DNA from: Chara braunii
Lineage: Eukaryota > Streptophyta > Charophyceae > Charales > Characeae
Length of the DNA stretch: 64,000 bases
Direction of reading: 5' to 3'
Assembly (NCBI GenBank): GCA_003427395.1
Contig: BFEA01000925.1
Location: 11,000 to 74,999, forward strand
Positions 41,383 through 53,954 of the stretch are shown one piece after another. A program made the position numbers and the translations under genes. Each line of letters starts with the position of its first letter. Position 1 is the stretch's first letter. Below the pieces are notes generated by a model, which saw nothing but the letters and a program-made list of their open reading frames with translations, was not told the DNA's origin and searched no databases.

Positions 41383-41955
41383 CCTCCGCACAACTCCCTT
41401 GGTCCTCAATCCTGCCTGAGCGGATACAGACTACATTTCAATCAATCCAATCAGTAAACTTAAATCAAATGACATCAAATCAAATCTTCTTCCGGTGAAC
41501 GTGATGCAGTGTTCCCACCAAACTCACTTTATTAACTGTAATGGACCATCTGAACAATCGACACGTGGAAATCACCCTAGCCTTCTGACATGAACCTCAC
41601 AGAATGAGAATGGCTTACTGACATGGCCAAGTAGCCCATCCATATAATGGCTGGTAGATCGCCCGTCACCTACGCTCCAAACTTTATTCTGTCTTGTCAA
41701 GAAGGAAGTGACAAAACTCACAGAAGGAAGCGCCTACTAGTGTCAGCCTGCCATCCTCACAATGGAATTCAAGTTTCCAATCTGTATGTCACCACAGTGT
41801 GCCAAAAACAACATCGAGTCGGCAACCTTTCAATTTCACTTCCCCACCATTCCACTGGCAAAGATAACTAACATGTTTGCATGGTGGCCAACATCTCTTG
41901 CTATTATCACCCACCGTGGACAACTGCTGTGCTCACTTTGCTAGCCAACAGACAA

Positions 41956-43686
41956 TCAAATGTCTTTGCGCTTTTGCCACAGGGTTCGTCCACGTACGAG
42001 TTCTTTCCCATCATTCTGCAACCTTAACAAATGAAGGAATTGCAGAGTTCTTCCTTTGTCCTCAAGACCCCCGTTCCAATGTTTGCCTGCCACAGTCCGA
42101 TGATGGTTGTTGGGCCTTGCTCCATCCTGCCCACTTATAGACAGTTGGGGATTACCACTTGCATCAGTGTTCATCGATGAAACAGAAGTTTGGTGACTCT
42201 GTCTACTGCTCGTCTGGCTACCGCTTCCAAATAAACCTGTTCTATCCATTGGTGCCTTGCCAAGGTGATTCTGACATGATATTTGATTGGAGGATATCGA
42301 TGGCGATGAAGTGTACAACCACGCCAGATGGCTATCTAGTACCTCATTCTGTGCTAAAGGACAATCCGGACTAGCCACCTCTAGGCTTGTCAGTGACTCG
42401 ATCACATCATCGCCAACTGACTCACACCGATAGTCCAGAGTGAGATTAAGCAGCTCAAAGTTGTCCAGGACCTCCAATGGGATACTCTCAATCATCCACC
42501 CAACATACGTGACATTGTTGACATGTTGGTTCATATCAAGATCGCTTCGTCGGACCTGCAACCCAGCCCTTGCAAACTCTGGAGGATCTTCCAAGCGTTC
42601 GATCTTCCTTCCACTTGCACTCTTGTCCTTGATGGCATGTCTGTGAGGAAAGCAGTACTGTAGGTACTCAGCCTTGACCTCCTCGGGAATGCGGACCAAA
42701 CGACGGGTGTCTTGACTCATCATTACCCAAGCACTGGTTGCACGCCCCACCAACTGTCCCGTTCTCGCATCGGAGATTACCCAGTCGCGCCTTGCATTTA
42801 CCTTCCCCTCCTGCTGCAACCAGGTCTGGATCTCCACAACATCCCCCCATGCCGGGTAATGCAGCATCTCGACATGAAGCCTTGTTGTCACCCATATCAG
42901 CCGCTTCTGCCTCATTGCAGGTGTTGTCCCAAAGCCGTTATCGGTGAAACCAACACATCGAGCATGATTCACAGCCACCTCTTGCAAAAGATTGGCAATA
43001 GTATCAATCCTCGCAGTTCGATCCACCCCCACCTCGTAACATCTGATGAAAAAGGTCTCACTGTAAACAAAACCGTTGTCGATAAGCCTTCCCGATTGTC
43101 TTCCTAATCTTCTCTGCTCCTGTTGTTGGCCTGCCATCAACCCAATACTGGAACAGGAGCTCCCATTACTGCCACTCCCATCCTTTCCCAGCTTACCCAC
43201 AGAGGCCCCACCTTCCGCCGCTTCCAGGGCAACATTTCTGGAGGTCAAATCTGTCTTCTGAGATGCCACAACCTTCCAAACGGCCCGACGCGTGGACAAA
43301 GGAAATTTCTGGTCTTTGCACAGGTCTGCTGCTGGCATACACGGCAAGCATGCACCAGAATCGTCCCATGCACACAGAGCCACCGCTATGGACCCACCAC
43401 TTTGAGCGCTGCAGTGTCTTGCAGACCAGAACGGCAAAGAACCATTGCAATAATAACCAAAACCCTGTCGTGATGCATCTGCCTTGCCGCTTCCTTGAAA
43501 ACTTCTGGACGAGACCGTGCGGATGCGAGGGCACTCCCGTCCATGAGCACATGCAGAAAGGCTCTCAACCACAACCCGCTGCTGACATGACTGTACCACG
43601 TTTGTCTCAGAAAATGAAGAGCATGGGATGTCAAGATCCACTCCTCGTAGCGAGAGGTCACAGTGCATTCCCAGTGAGCGGGCCAT
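41956..43686 (-). CDS. plastid acyl-ACP thioesterase (FAT family)
   Basis: Releases free fatty acids from acyl-carrier protein, ending plastid fatty acid synthesis. 576 codons from ATG 43686. Residues 1-200 are Ser/Cys/Ala-rich and would include the plastid transit peptide. The first hot-dog domain starts at FVYSETFFIRCYEVG (206-220) and includes ARIDTIANLLQEVAVNHA and KRLIWVTTRLHVEM. The second has SDLDMNQHVNNVTYVGWMIES (381-401) with the D-x-N-x-H active site (D384, N386, H388) and E422 in YRCESVGDDVIESLT. The residue after that Glu, usually Cys, is Ser. A low-complexity insert of about 100 residues (437-540) precedes the terminal FLHLLRLQ..VRGRTLW strand. There is no intron across the domains. 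FatA versus FatB not decided. Confidence 0.92.
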   Translation of the reverse strand: MARSLGMHCDLSLRGVDLDIPCSSFSETNVVQSCQQRVVVESLSACAHGRECPRIRTVSSRSFQGSGKADASRQGFGYYCNGSLPFWSARHCSAQSGGSIAVALCAWDDSGACLPCMPAADLCKDQKFPLSTRRAVWKVVASQKTDLTSRNVALEAAEGGASVGKLGKDGSGSNGSSCSSIGLMAGQQQEQRRLGRQSGRLIDNGFVYSETFFIRCYEVGVDRTARIDTIANLLQEVAVNHARCVGFTDNGFGTTPAMRQKRLIWVTTRLHVEMLHYPAWGDVVEIQTWLQQEGKVNARRDWVISDARTGQLVGRATSAWVMMSQDTRRLVRIPEEVKAEYLQYCFPHRHAIKDKSASGRKIERLEDPPEFARAGLQVRRSDLDMNQHVNNVTYVGWMIESIPLEVLDNFELLNLTLDYRCESVGDDVIESLTSLEVASPDCPLAQNEVLDSHLAWLYTSSPSISSNQISCQNHLGKAPMDRTGLFGSGSQTSSRQSHQTSVSSMNTDASGNPQLSISGQDGARPNNHHRTVAGKHWNGGLEDKGRTLQFLHLLRLQNDGKELVRGRTLWQKRKDI

Positions 43687-43923
43687 TCTGCAGCTATCCT
43701 TTGAAGGCTAATCCAGACAGATATAACAAAAGGAAACCTCCTCTACCTGCCCTTCGTAAAGTTCATCCACTTTTTCTGCCCTCGGTTAAAAACACGGCCT
43801 CGTACTTCCAGCATTCGAAACCTGCTGATGTGTTCACCACCCTCCGGTCTGGAGTGTTGCAGACCACAGGTTAGGATGCGCACAAGCACGGCCCACAGCC
43901 TGAAGATCATCATGAAAAACCAC

Positions 43924-44091
43924 CAGATTCTTCACCTCCATCCCAAAGAGAGAAACGAAGGCAAAGAGAGGGAGAGACAAGGAGAGCATACCCAAAGCCG
44001 CCTCCACCAGATTCTTCACCTCCATCCAAACAGAGAAATGAAAGCAAAGAGAGGGAGAGACAAGGAGAGCGTACCCAAAGCCACCTCCATC
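43924..44091 (+). repeat. 84-bp tandem duplication
   Basis: CAGATTCTTCACCTCCATCC starts at 43924 and 44008, with GGGAGAGACAAGGAGAGC in each unit. It lies just upstream of the thioesterase ORF (minus strand), in what may be its promoter or 5' UTR. Confidence 0.85.
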
Positions 44092-44229
44092 AAGGCTTCC
44101 AGTCCCATGAAAAGAGGGAACGCCACTCCAACGAGGCAACCAAAAATACCTATTGAATCATGTGGAAATCATATTTGGACAGCTTTCGGCCAACAAAAGA
44201 GTGAACACCATATCATACTATAAAAGCAG

Positions 44230-45150
44230 GAATAATCATAATATTATAGCCTAAGCCTGTTTACCCAACTCTACTTCCCTCAGCTTACACACTGCAGTGC
44301 CAAATCATCTCATTGGCTGGCTCCTCAGAGTTGTTGAACTACCAAAGTTTGTTACGCATATCGTGCAGCACAACATATGTCACTTTTGACCACACCCTGC
44401 AATTGGGTCATTTGTGGTGCCACTTATGCCTTGCCTTCTCCTTCCTCCATCGCAACGGATTACCTGTGCCTTTACCTCGTCAACTCAAGTGTTCGAGAAG
44501 ACAGTATCAGAAAGAGTGAAGATCTAGAAAAGGGACAGCTGCAAAGTAATAGACCCGTCCGTTGCCCAGTAAGTGCGAAGGTATTAATGCGCCACAAGTA
44601 CTGACACGCACATGGAGGAAGATTTCAATTGGCCACTGAAATACACCACTGGCTACTTGATGTGCTATACCTTCTCATGGCATCCCATTAACTCCGTTTT
44701 TACACGGCAGAACGCACAGCGTTATGTCCTGCCCAATGCTGGTAGCCTTTTGAACTGACAGCTCATCGTCTCTGTCATTCTCCTTCCACACTGCACCACT
44801 CTTCCTCCTCACCTCCCTCACGGCTCAACCTTGTCCACTTCCAAAACACAGTTGCTGGCCCGCGCTCACCATCTCTCTCCTTGACCATTGATAGCCGCTG
44901 CCCTATAGATGCAACTCCCTCTCCGACCCCCCGCCCCCCCTGCCTCCCCCGCCCACCCTGCCTCCCCCCCCCACGACTCGCTATCCAACCTTTCTCCTTG
45001 CAAACCCTGGTTTGATCGTGTGAAGCCTACCTAGACGAATTGGTCCGCATAGTTAGCTCATGTGAAATAGTATCTTGACATCGGTGCCATCAGCACAGCC
45101 TTCCTGGAAGCTGCAATGAACATCAGGCTTCCACCGGGCCTCCACAAAGC
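44230..45150. other. intergenic region between the two host ORFs
   Basis: No recognisable gene. It contains a C-rich tract (44925-44973). A divergent or shared regulatory region cannot be defined from sequence alone, since both neighbours are on the minus strand. Confidence 0.4.
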
Positions 45151-45197
45151 CCCTTGCCAGCTCTGACGGTTTCCCAATCAGAATTCCCTACTTGCGC

Positions 45198-45602
45198 CTA
45201 CATCTCTGTGCCGCTCCCCTCCAGCTTTCTATCAGGCCAAAGCTCTGCAGTTTGGTCTTCGACACTCGTGAGGCCGACTTCTGACACAAACCAGTTAACA
45301 AGGAAAATCAAAGCAAAAGTACACAACATAAGAAGCAGCACATGTAGCACCAGCAACCCCCCGCCGTAGCCAACAGCCACAGGCACCAAGGTAAGCATGA
45401 TGATGAAAAGACCCATGAGTGTGCCATTTAGGGTTATCAGAGTCACGGAGTTAACTCCGTGCGTGATTGCCCCAACAAAAACCTGTTCCCACCACGGTAG
45501 CTGACGACAGGCTGTCAAAGATGCTGGCGGCTCCAGTTTCTGCACTGGCGATCCAGGTGGTATGCGTTTGGTTGCACATGATAGGCTCTGTTTCTCCATC
45601 AT
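45198..45602 (-). CDS. Pkr1-like two-TM ER protein (V-ATPase assembly factor)
   Basis: 134 codons from ATG ATG at 45602. After about 35 polar residues comes WWEQVFVGAITHGVNSVTL, then two membrane segments (GLFIIMLTLVPVAVGY and LLVLHVLLLMLCTFALIFL) and NWFVSEV with a short acidic tail. This W-x(2,3)-F...G-x-N-x-(V/T)-L / two-TM / N-W-F-x-x-E layout and size match the Pkr1 family, ER proteins needed for V-ATPase V0 assembly in yeast. The start may be an exon boundary, because residues 1-35 are not family-typical. Same strand as the thioesterase 1.5 kb downstream; no functional link known. Confidence 0.65.
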   Translation of the reverse strand: MMEKQSLSCATKRIPPGSPVQKLEPPASLTACRQLPWWEQVFVGAITHGVNSVTLITLNGTLMGLFIIMLTLVPVAVGYGGGLLVLHVLLLMLCTFALIFLVNWFVSEVGLTSVEDQTAELWPDRKLEGSGTEM

Positions 45603-45863
45603 GCCCAACAGGGTAGTTGGTGGTGTGTTGACACTCGAAACACTGTTGCGCGATTACAAGCAGCACACCATTCTAGCAAGACCAGGCCCTTCTCCCCAAT
45701 CCCTATGTTCCTCCGAGAGCTTGGATCTGTCCCTCCCTCCAACAGATCCTCCTAACACCTATGCCCATCAACCCTGGCATGCAACGAGCCTTCGTGATTG
45801 CCTCCCTTCACACCTGGTCAAGTGTACATCATCATGGACAGCGGGCACCATAAAACCGATCAC

Positions 45864-46158
45864 ACTTTGATGCAACCTTCTGCATTAAACATGACAAGTC
45901 ATTACTAGATAAAAGCTCCAACAAATAGCAACAACCGAACACACCAGCCAGAGCAGGAAATCCGACAACACCAGTAACTACCACAGAGAAAAACTTTCGT
46001 CGATAAATGCCGCAATAAGGCGCACTTTGATGCAACCTTCTGCATTCGACATGACTAACTCATTACTAGAAAAAACGTCCAAGAAATAGCAACAGATAGC
46101 GCCAGTAACTACCACAGATAAAAACTTTCGTCGATAAAATACCACAATAAGAAAGGAA
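45864..46158 (+). repeat. about 157-bp tandem duplication
   Basis: ACTTTGATGCAACCTTCTGC at about 45867 and 46024, each ending ACTACCACAGA.AAAAACTTTCG. The second unit lacks an internal stretch. It lies upstream of the Pkr1-like ORF. Confidence 0.85.
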
Positions 46159-47529
46159 ACCACACAGACCGAAGGTGGTTCCTTGCTTGCAGATTCATTT
46201 CATATCCACGATATGCTACCCCCGTGTACAGGTAGACACATGATGGTAATTTATCTGCCGGTTTTTATTCCACTCATCACGCCACAGACAGCTATTTCAA
46301 GACTCAGGAAGCTCCTCATCTGCGGTCCAGTCCGCGAACTTTCGGAAGTGATTCATCGATCATACTCTTTTATACAGAGTCATGATTGCGACTAACTGAC
46401 CGACCCTCTTCACATTCGGTAAACTCGACAACAAATCACCCTCTTCAGAAAATACACACCCTACCCAGCTATTAGTTATGCTCTATAGATGTAACAACGC
46501 ACAGATGACACTCAAATCTGCAAACAGCCGTAGTATTCGCATGCCATCTACAGGATACTGGAAATTTACGTCATTCCCTGCAGATGCAGCCTGAAGCACC
46601 ATTCCAGTCAGGCATTGGGGTACCCCGAACTGCTCGTTCACCTCCTCCCTGTCAGATAAGCCCAAAAGACAGAGCGGTCTCATGTGTGCTTGGACTCATA
46701 CCCACCGTTACCTTTTCCACCTAGATCGTGGACAGAAAGAACACACTCAATTTCTCCTTTGGGCATGTAACTTTGACGTTCCTGACCGAAATGTCGGCGT
46801 TTTGTGAATCCAAATCGTTAGGTCGTACTCGCGGGAACCCTTTAAGCCCTGACGATTTCGGTTCAGAAAACGTCGAAATTGCGGCCAGGAACGCCGAAGT
46901 AAAATGCCTAAAGGGGTATCGACCATAACGGCAAAAACAACGACGTTCACAGTCAAAAGCTGCACCATCTGCACACAGAATAGACATAGAGCTTCTTTTA
47001 CGAGGTGTGACTCACAATGATTGGGGGGTAACCCCCCTGAGGAGGAATACCGGGCGGGTGTCGAAACGCGGCGTCGTGAAACCGATACCTGTTTCAAGAG
47101 TTGTGCATTGTACGACGAATCTTACTACGAGACTCGCAAATTTGCTTGACGATGTGTGATGTCTATTTGTGCACGAGTTTCATGACAAGACTGTTCGAAT
47201 GTGATTTCTACTGTACAGCTGCTTATCCCGCCAAAGGTTTAGCGACAAGGCGATAGATTTCTCATCTCTTCCGAGAAAGTTCACTCGGGTTAGGGACCGG
47301 GTAGGGGGCCATCTGACGCTTCGCCATTGAGGACATCCTAGTCAGGGGAACGGATTTCCGGAGGCTTTGCTTAGGGGGAAGACTCCCAATGACACCCAGT
47401 CCCCAGCTGCTGACCTTCCAGCCTATTGCCCCCACTGCAACCACCCTTGAAGGTAATCGTATGTCTCATCCCTCACCACTCCCACTTCCTCTCATCCTCT
47501 CTCTGAATAAACCAGCTATTGGAGTCTTG

Positions 47530-47625
47530 CAGAAGATCTTGCAGAAGATTTCTCAGCAGATTGATCTCGCAGCAGATCTCGCCGCAAACAGATCTCACAG
47601 TAGATCTGGCAGTGGATTTCGCAGG
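47530..47625 (+). repeat. AGATCTCGCAG-type minisatellite
   Basis: Degenerate units of roughly 12-15 bp, such as GAAGATCTTGCAG, CAGATTGATCTCGCAG and CAGTAGATCTGGCAG. They generate repetitive ORFs in several frames that are not genes. Confidence 0.7.
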
Positions 47626-49079
47626 TGATAAGCAGCACATTTTGCACAAGGAGAGAGTCTGCGGTGCGCAAGTAAAAAGACCAAACAGCAGCATACACTT
47701 TCACGTCACAAAAGCATGAACACACGTGCGAGATAGAAACATCCATACACGTGTGAGCATAGAGTGTGTAGAAGAAGGAATGGATCGAATAGGAAAACTC
47801 TTCGTCTCTTCCAGTCTAGCCGCCACCATTCACGAGGTGCCAAATCCGTTCGGGCTGCAGGGACTTTAGCTCAGTTGACTCGAAAACATGAGGCAGCCGA
47901 AGGTTGTGGTTTGTTTTAGACATGTTCACAAAGACGTTAAAACCGGCGCACTCCCTTTCATGCCCTTAAACCACCAGTACCTTTCCCTGCTATTTCTTTC
48001 CGACCTTCGGCATTCCCGGAGGTCCGCTGGGTCCCAAGTGCGGGTCACCCCATTCAAACTCCCCAGCGTCCGCGTTTCCTTGGACGAAAAGAGTACCATA
48101 ATAACGTAATAAAAAAACCCGCGAGAGATCAGTACACCAACGCGACTAATTGAAAGGACGCTGGCGGAAAACAGCTGATGGGGCAAAATAGCTCGATTCC
48201 GCGGCTATGACAGCCGATTCCAACTGCATTCATGTTTCCGAGTTGCAAAGAACAATCCGAACTGAGGCACTGTTTCACGGTTCGCTCCACACCTTAAAGC
48301 TACAAATCGGCGAGCGATCGAGTCCGCAACGGTACCATAGACAAAAGGGACGGCGGCAAACGACAGCTCATGGGGCGCAATAGCTCCTTGACCTTCAGAC
48401 AAAGTAGAACAAGGAAAACGAGAACTGCTACACTACAAAAGAGCGGGCAAATCCCCCCACCTAGCTGACAACTACCTCATTAGATGCAGACACAGACATA
48501 CTTAGGGCGTACTCAGACTAGCCCTACCTTACATGTATCTGACCGCATTTAAGGACAGACCTGGATGAATCTGACCGCAGTTACGTCCAGAAATAAGTGA
48601 AAAGAAGTCCTAGTGCGACTATGCCTCCTTTCTCTATGCGACCACCGTGCCGCAACCGGTTGCGTTTCATTCTTCCTGCAAAACGAGTTATTTTCCTCCT
48701 GTTGTTTTTCGTCTTGTGCCTAGTATACCTCCATTGCCTTGCACGACATGCTCAGGCACCCTCCCCTCCTAGCGGCCCGGGAGTACGGCATCGTCCTCTG
48801 CTAAGACCTCCAACAGTTCCATCGCCAACATAGCATGAAAACGCGCTCCAGCATTACACCCACAGCGTCTATGCGTTCTATTTGCGACAAAGCAATCACC
48901 ATTTGAGCATGTCCTTTCTGATCGTTTTTTTCCTCTGTACCTGTGCGTTGCCATCTTCAGTCAGAGCACACGGCGGTGCGACGAGTCCGTTTGACCAGCA
49001 GATTACTTCCAGAGATATTAACGGACTTGCCAAGAACGACCCCGTTCGAACCACCGCCAAAATGATAAGGTACATCGAT

Positions 49080-49315
49080 GACGATAAGCAATGACGATGA
49101 GCGACGAAGACGAGCGATGGCGATGGAGCCATGTCGATGGACCGAGCCATGGCGATGGAGCCATACCGGTGGACCGAGCCATGCCGATGGCGCCATCGAC
49201 CGAGCGATGGCAATGGGGCAATGGTTCTGGGAAAGCCAAGTACAGCTATCTGGTTCGAGTCATGGCGATGGAGCCACGCCGACGTAGCCATGCCGATGGA
49301 GCGAGCAATGACGCA
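49080..49315 (+). repeat. GCCATGGCGATGGA-type minisatellite
   Basis: Imperfect units of ATGGCGATGGAGCCAT and GGACCGAGCCATG. These give Met/Asp/Gly/Ala- or His/Arg-rich ORFs on both strands, judged artefactual. Confidence 0.8.
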
Positions 49316-50764
49316 CGAGCGATGGTTGCGGGAAAGCTTAGTGCCGCTTACTTGCCTGCGAAGCACTCTCGCGATCAATGCACCAGAGACCAAAACAAAA
49401 AAGTCACATCAAGAAATGCAAGAAATAATTCGGTAATATGTAATATAATAAAAGATACATGATACAGTAGGTCACAACTGGTGGGGAAGGGCGGGGCTGT
49501 GAAAAAAGAAGTAGATCACCGCCACCTTCGAACCTTCAACATTTCCGATAACCCAAGAACCACAAGGCTTGATCGTCCCGATTTCCCCCCACCTCGCTTC
49601 CGTTAACTACTGTAGTAGGTTTACCGGCCACTAAGTTCAGGAATGAGGGGTTGTTACTATCCTTTTGAACAGTTCAAATTTCCACCAACAACACGCGCTC
49701 GACCACGCAAAAGATATTGACGTCGATTCACCCGCCCAATGGAAAAGAAAACGCGGCTCGTCTGTTTCGGCTTCAAGTTATCAACGTTCCGACTTCAAGT
49801 TATCAAAAGCGCACATGAAGGGCCTCGCTCGATTACACAACACTTAACATCCATTTGGACTCTTTCTGGACCCGATACATTCTAAATGTTGGACTCTTCG
49901 AAACGCACCTGGCCCAGAAAGCGTCCAAGTGCATGTAGAGTGGCGTAGTGTAGCAAGGCCCAAACTCAACAATCCAGCGGTAAAAATAGACTTACGTGCA
50001 CAAGAACCAGAACACGAAGTTCCTTCGAGACATCCGTTAAAACTAAGATGCAGATAACATTAGCATGGCCCCGGCGCATTGAGGACAGGAAAAACTGAAG
50101 GAAAACAAAAAGCGCAGGGAGCCTTGGTAAATCGTCTAGCCCTGCTACAGCTCCCTGCAACCTTGCCGACGACAGCAAACCAGGTTACGCATGGGAATGG
50201 AACCAGGGACCAATCTGGACAGAAACCAGCCACGTCAGCTGAGTGATTAAACACACTTCAGCGGAGTGACTGCACTCTCGACGTAAAGCAACGGAAAGGC
50301 GGAAAAGAAGAAAAAGAAACGTACCTACCTCATCCTCACGAAGAATAGGATTCATGTAGAAGTAGAATTCATGAACAACGAATACATGCAATAATTTGAT
50401 CTATGCACATTGTTACTAAAGAAAATTTCAGAAAGTGACATGCTGGCGACGTGGAGGACCAGAACTGAGATTTGGTGAGAGTGTCACTAATCGCGCTGGA
50501 AAAGCATTCACAGCATTTAGAAAAAAGTCAGCAAGCGACTCCTCAAGAAATTTTGACAGAGTGACCGGTGCTTCCGAACAGCCGCTGCGGGAACACACAA
50601 GAAAAAAAAAACAAAATAACATGACGAAGAACATGGGGAGACCCAGTACTGCTCCCCACTTCGCGAAGACGTCATAAGAAGCTCGGACAGGTCGTTAAGA
50701 ACTCCGTGATCAGAAACCGAAAATGCTAAGTTTACGAAACAAACGGGTGCGAAAGACGGCTTAA

Positions 50765-50880
50765 ACGGCGGGACGGGAGGGGAGGAGAGGGGAGGAGAGG
50801 GGAGGGGAGGGGATTGACGAACCAGTGAGGACAGGGTTCGAAGAGGGAGGGGATGGGGGGAGAACGCGCGCGCGAGAGAG
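50765..50880 (+). repeat. G/A-rich simple repeats
   Basis: GGGAGGGGAGGAGAGGGGAGG-like units followed by a short GCGCGC and GA tract. Confidence 0.75.
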
Positions 50881-51113
50881 AGAGAGGAACAATGAACGAA
50901 CGAACGGATCCATGTTCCTAACCTCTTCTCCCGAATAGAATGCATTCTGGACTTTGTGAACGTACGTACGCACGGCACTTCTGGCTCGCAGACAACCATA
51001 ACAACGCCCCTGCGTTGTATTCGGGGGCATCCACTACGCGATTACTTCCCCGATCAATTCACGCACGCAGCACCTGCAGTACGCGTTGAAAACGACTGCT
51101 CACCGTTATCATG

Positions 51114-51114
<1 letters not shown>

Positions 51115-51174
<60 letters not shown>

Positions 51175-51203
51175 NNNNNNNNNNNNNNNNNNNNNNNNNN
51201 NNN

Positions 51204-51246
<43 letters not shown>

Positions 51247-51312
51247 GCACACACACGCACACACACACACACAAGCGCACACACACACACACAGACACAC
51301 ACACACACACAA
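51115..51312 (+). repeat. (CT)n - gap - (CA)n compound microsatellite
   Basis: (CT)n to 51174, 29 N (51175-51203), (CT)n again to about 51216, then (CA)n with G interruptions to 51310. The N run is an assembly gap inside the repeat, so its true length is unknown. Confidence 0.95.
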
Positions 51313-51399
51313 TAAACACTCCGTGGTTCTTGGGGCCTTCAACTCCATCTGCACGCCCTGCATTCTGCATTATTCTATACGACCCTTTGTTCCTTAACA

Positions 51400-53940
51400 A
51401 AATTCCGATCCAAGTGAGCATAACACCGATGCGTGTAAATGTCCTAATGCAGTTTTGTCCGAGCATATGTTGTTCAAAAGGAATAAGAAATGGAACCAAG
51501 GATCACGAAGGAAACATACAGAAGTTGAAGGGGAGCAGGAAGGAAACATACACAAGGGGGGAAATAGAGACACGGACACTGAAAGTGCCAACATGGGGAG
51601 GGGGGCGGGGGGGCGGCGGGAGAAAGAGCACATCAGTTTAACAAAGAGAGAGACAAGGATAGCGATTACGTTTGCCCGTCCGAAAGAGTGGAGAGTATTG
51701 GCTAAGTTCCCTCCCTCACCTTTTCAAGCAGGCAGACAAAAATGCACACAGTATGTCCTCAACAGAAAATAACGCCGCAAGCATAAGTAATCAAGGAGGA
51801 CGAGAGCGAAAGGAGACCTACACAACCACCACCTGATCCCCCTCTTCTCCTCACCTTTCTCCTGCTCCTCCTCATTTTCCACTTCGCCTCCTCATCTACG
51901 AACTATGCCCGTATTAGACGAACAAATCGCTTCATTAAATACCCTTTTCACCCTGGAGATTTCTTGGCATCATAAAGCCTCTTCTCACTTCCCCATTCTG
52001 CCGCTTCGATTTCCTTCCTCCGTGTCGAACAGTAAACCACCCTCCACCCCCCACCACACCCACTTACTGACCCCATCGACCTGCAGATTACTTCGTCCGA
52101 TACTTCCGAGATGTCCTTTTCACGAGCCCTCTCCTGTTTCCGTCACATACAAGATCGCCCCATCCCACACCCTTCTCCCGCCAAACCCATCCATCATAGG
52201 TCTCGATTTTCCCTCCCTTCTCCCTCGCGCTCATAGGCTCCTGTGTGCACAATTCATCTCTCTTTCTCCGCGAATGCGGCCGACAAGAGGGACACACTCT
52301 ATCAAACTTAGCTGGGTCGGAGAGAAGAACACCGTCTGGGTCAACCTTCGATTTCTCCGACGCGTCACAAAGGTGAACCGAACCGCCGGGGAGCATGAGA
52401 CAAACAAAGTGAACGCAGAACACAGCCGGGATATTGTGGCACGCGAGAGGAGGCAGGAGGAATCAAAGAGGAGCAACGAGTGACGGAGACGGAAAAGAGT
52501 GGGAGCCGAAGAGTGGTGAGGAAGGAAAGAGTGAAGCGGGGTCCCGCGCACCGGGCACGTGAAGGGGACATTTCATTCAAGATAAGGAGGACCGTGACGG
52601 GGTTGCAATGACGACACGTGTGCACTGCCAAGATCGTCAATCAATCCCACAATGCCGGCCCCACTACCTCTTCATGTCCGACTGCTCGTCCAAGGCGGGG
52701 AGAGTAACTTTCTCTTCCAATGAAAGGACTTCTTGGGTACCGATGATTGATTTGTCATTTCACTGCAGGTTTGTAATTCGGGCAAGGCACGCCATACTCA
52801 CCGAGGCAGCACAGCTACGACGTAAGGCCGGGATAGGCAGGGCGGGGATGGGTAGCCTTTCGCTCAGCGTTCGCTTAGAGGTGGCACCTCGTCGCATCCA
52901 CTATGGAGGAGGAGGAGGAGGAGATAAACTGACAAGAACCAAAAGAGAGCAGGCAGAAATGGAGAAGACGGTGAAGTTAGACCACCCGGCATGGAGAAGA
53001 GTTCCCTGCCGCAGCGTCTGATCGGTACGACGAGAATGGGGGGTCGGAAGAATGCAAGAGCACAACTTACTCTGCCCCCATCTCCCGTTCCCTGCCCCTT
53101 CCCTGCCCGCCACGAGTAGAGCGGAACAGGCAGCCAAGGTCAGCCCGATGATGTCTGCCAAGATGGTTCAGCGAGCGTGACCCGCAGAGAAGAGTAGGGC
53201 GGACGGGGCGACACAGCGCACCAGAGCGCGTGCGCGCTCTGCGCCCACCTCCACCCCTCCTCACCCCCTCCCGTCTCGAGTATTGCGAAACGCGCGGCCG
53301 AGGTCGGCCCAGTGATGTGCCTCACGCCGACCCACCCTTGTGGCCCGCACGTACGCTGTCCTTGTCGAACAGCCTCGACCGAGAAATCTACCGAGAAATC
53401 AAATCAAACACAGAAACAACGTCGGCGCCAACCTGGACCCGACCCAGATCCTCCGGCCTCCTGTGGTTCGGAGAACAAAGAGGGCTGGGCCCGAAGCTTG
53501 CTTCCCGCTGCTCCCGCCGCAAGATCTGCCTACGGTGGGCCCCTCATTTCCTCCGTACCAAGAGAACATAGGTCCGGGCAGTTTCTCGGAGCGTCCGCCG
53601 CGCAGCATTCTTTTTTGTTTCTGTTTTTATTTTTTTTTTGGCGTCCGAAGATTTGCGACAAAACAAATTGTACCGGCACTGTCGTTGCCACGTGCTCCTT
53701 CCCGCCCACCTGCTAACATAGGAATGAGCTGGCGACTGCATCGAAGACGACGTCATTCACGTACTCGCAGCATTCGAGTTCCCCTAAAATTCTCCACACC
53801 TATGTAAGGGCTGCATCCCGCAGGATCCCACAAGGACGTTTCGAGATTCCGCAGCTGGAGGAAAGCACTTCGGTGTTTCAACTCTGATGGCCTTCCAAGA
53901 GAGTAGAGTGACCAATTTTTTACCTCTTTTCCTCCTCTCA
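51400..53940. other. gene-poor stretch
   Basis: Open frames such as 51905-52483 and 53340-53807 lack domains and have no partner on either side. A GGA repeat lies near 52905-52922. Nothing further supported. Confidence 0.4.
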
Positions 53941-53954
53941 ATTTCACCTTCACG

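Larger units (their letters stand above)
46160..50900. other. 4.7 kb without a recognisable gene
   Basis: Only short open frames without domains. Two weak tRNA-like patches (47869, TTTAGCTCAGTTGAC, and the minus strand near 50190, GGTTCCATTCCC) may be decayed SINE heads. Minisatellites are listed separately. Confidence 0.4.

Noticed and set aside
47860-47930. tRNA-like patch TTTAGCTCAGTTGAC
   Set aside because: Only an A-box-like motif; no good B box at the right distance and no cloverleaf.
50160-50260. minus-strand SINE head (GGTTCCATTCCC)
   Set aside because: A plausible B box, but the A box is poor and no tail was found; too weak to list as an element.
51054-51641. Ser-Leu, His-Thr and Cys-Val repeat proteins
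   Set aside because: Translations of (CT)n and (CA)n around an N gap.
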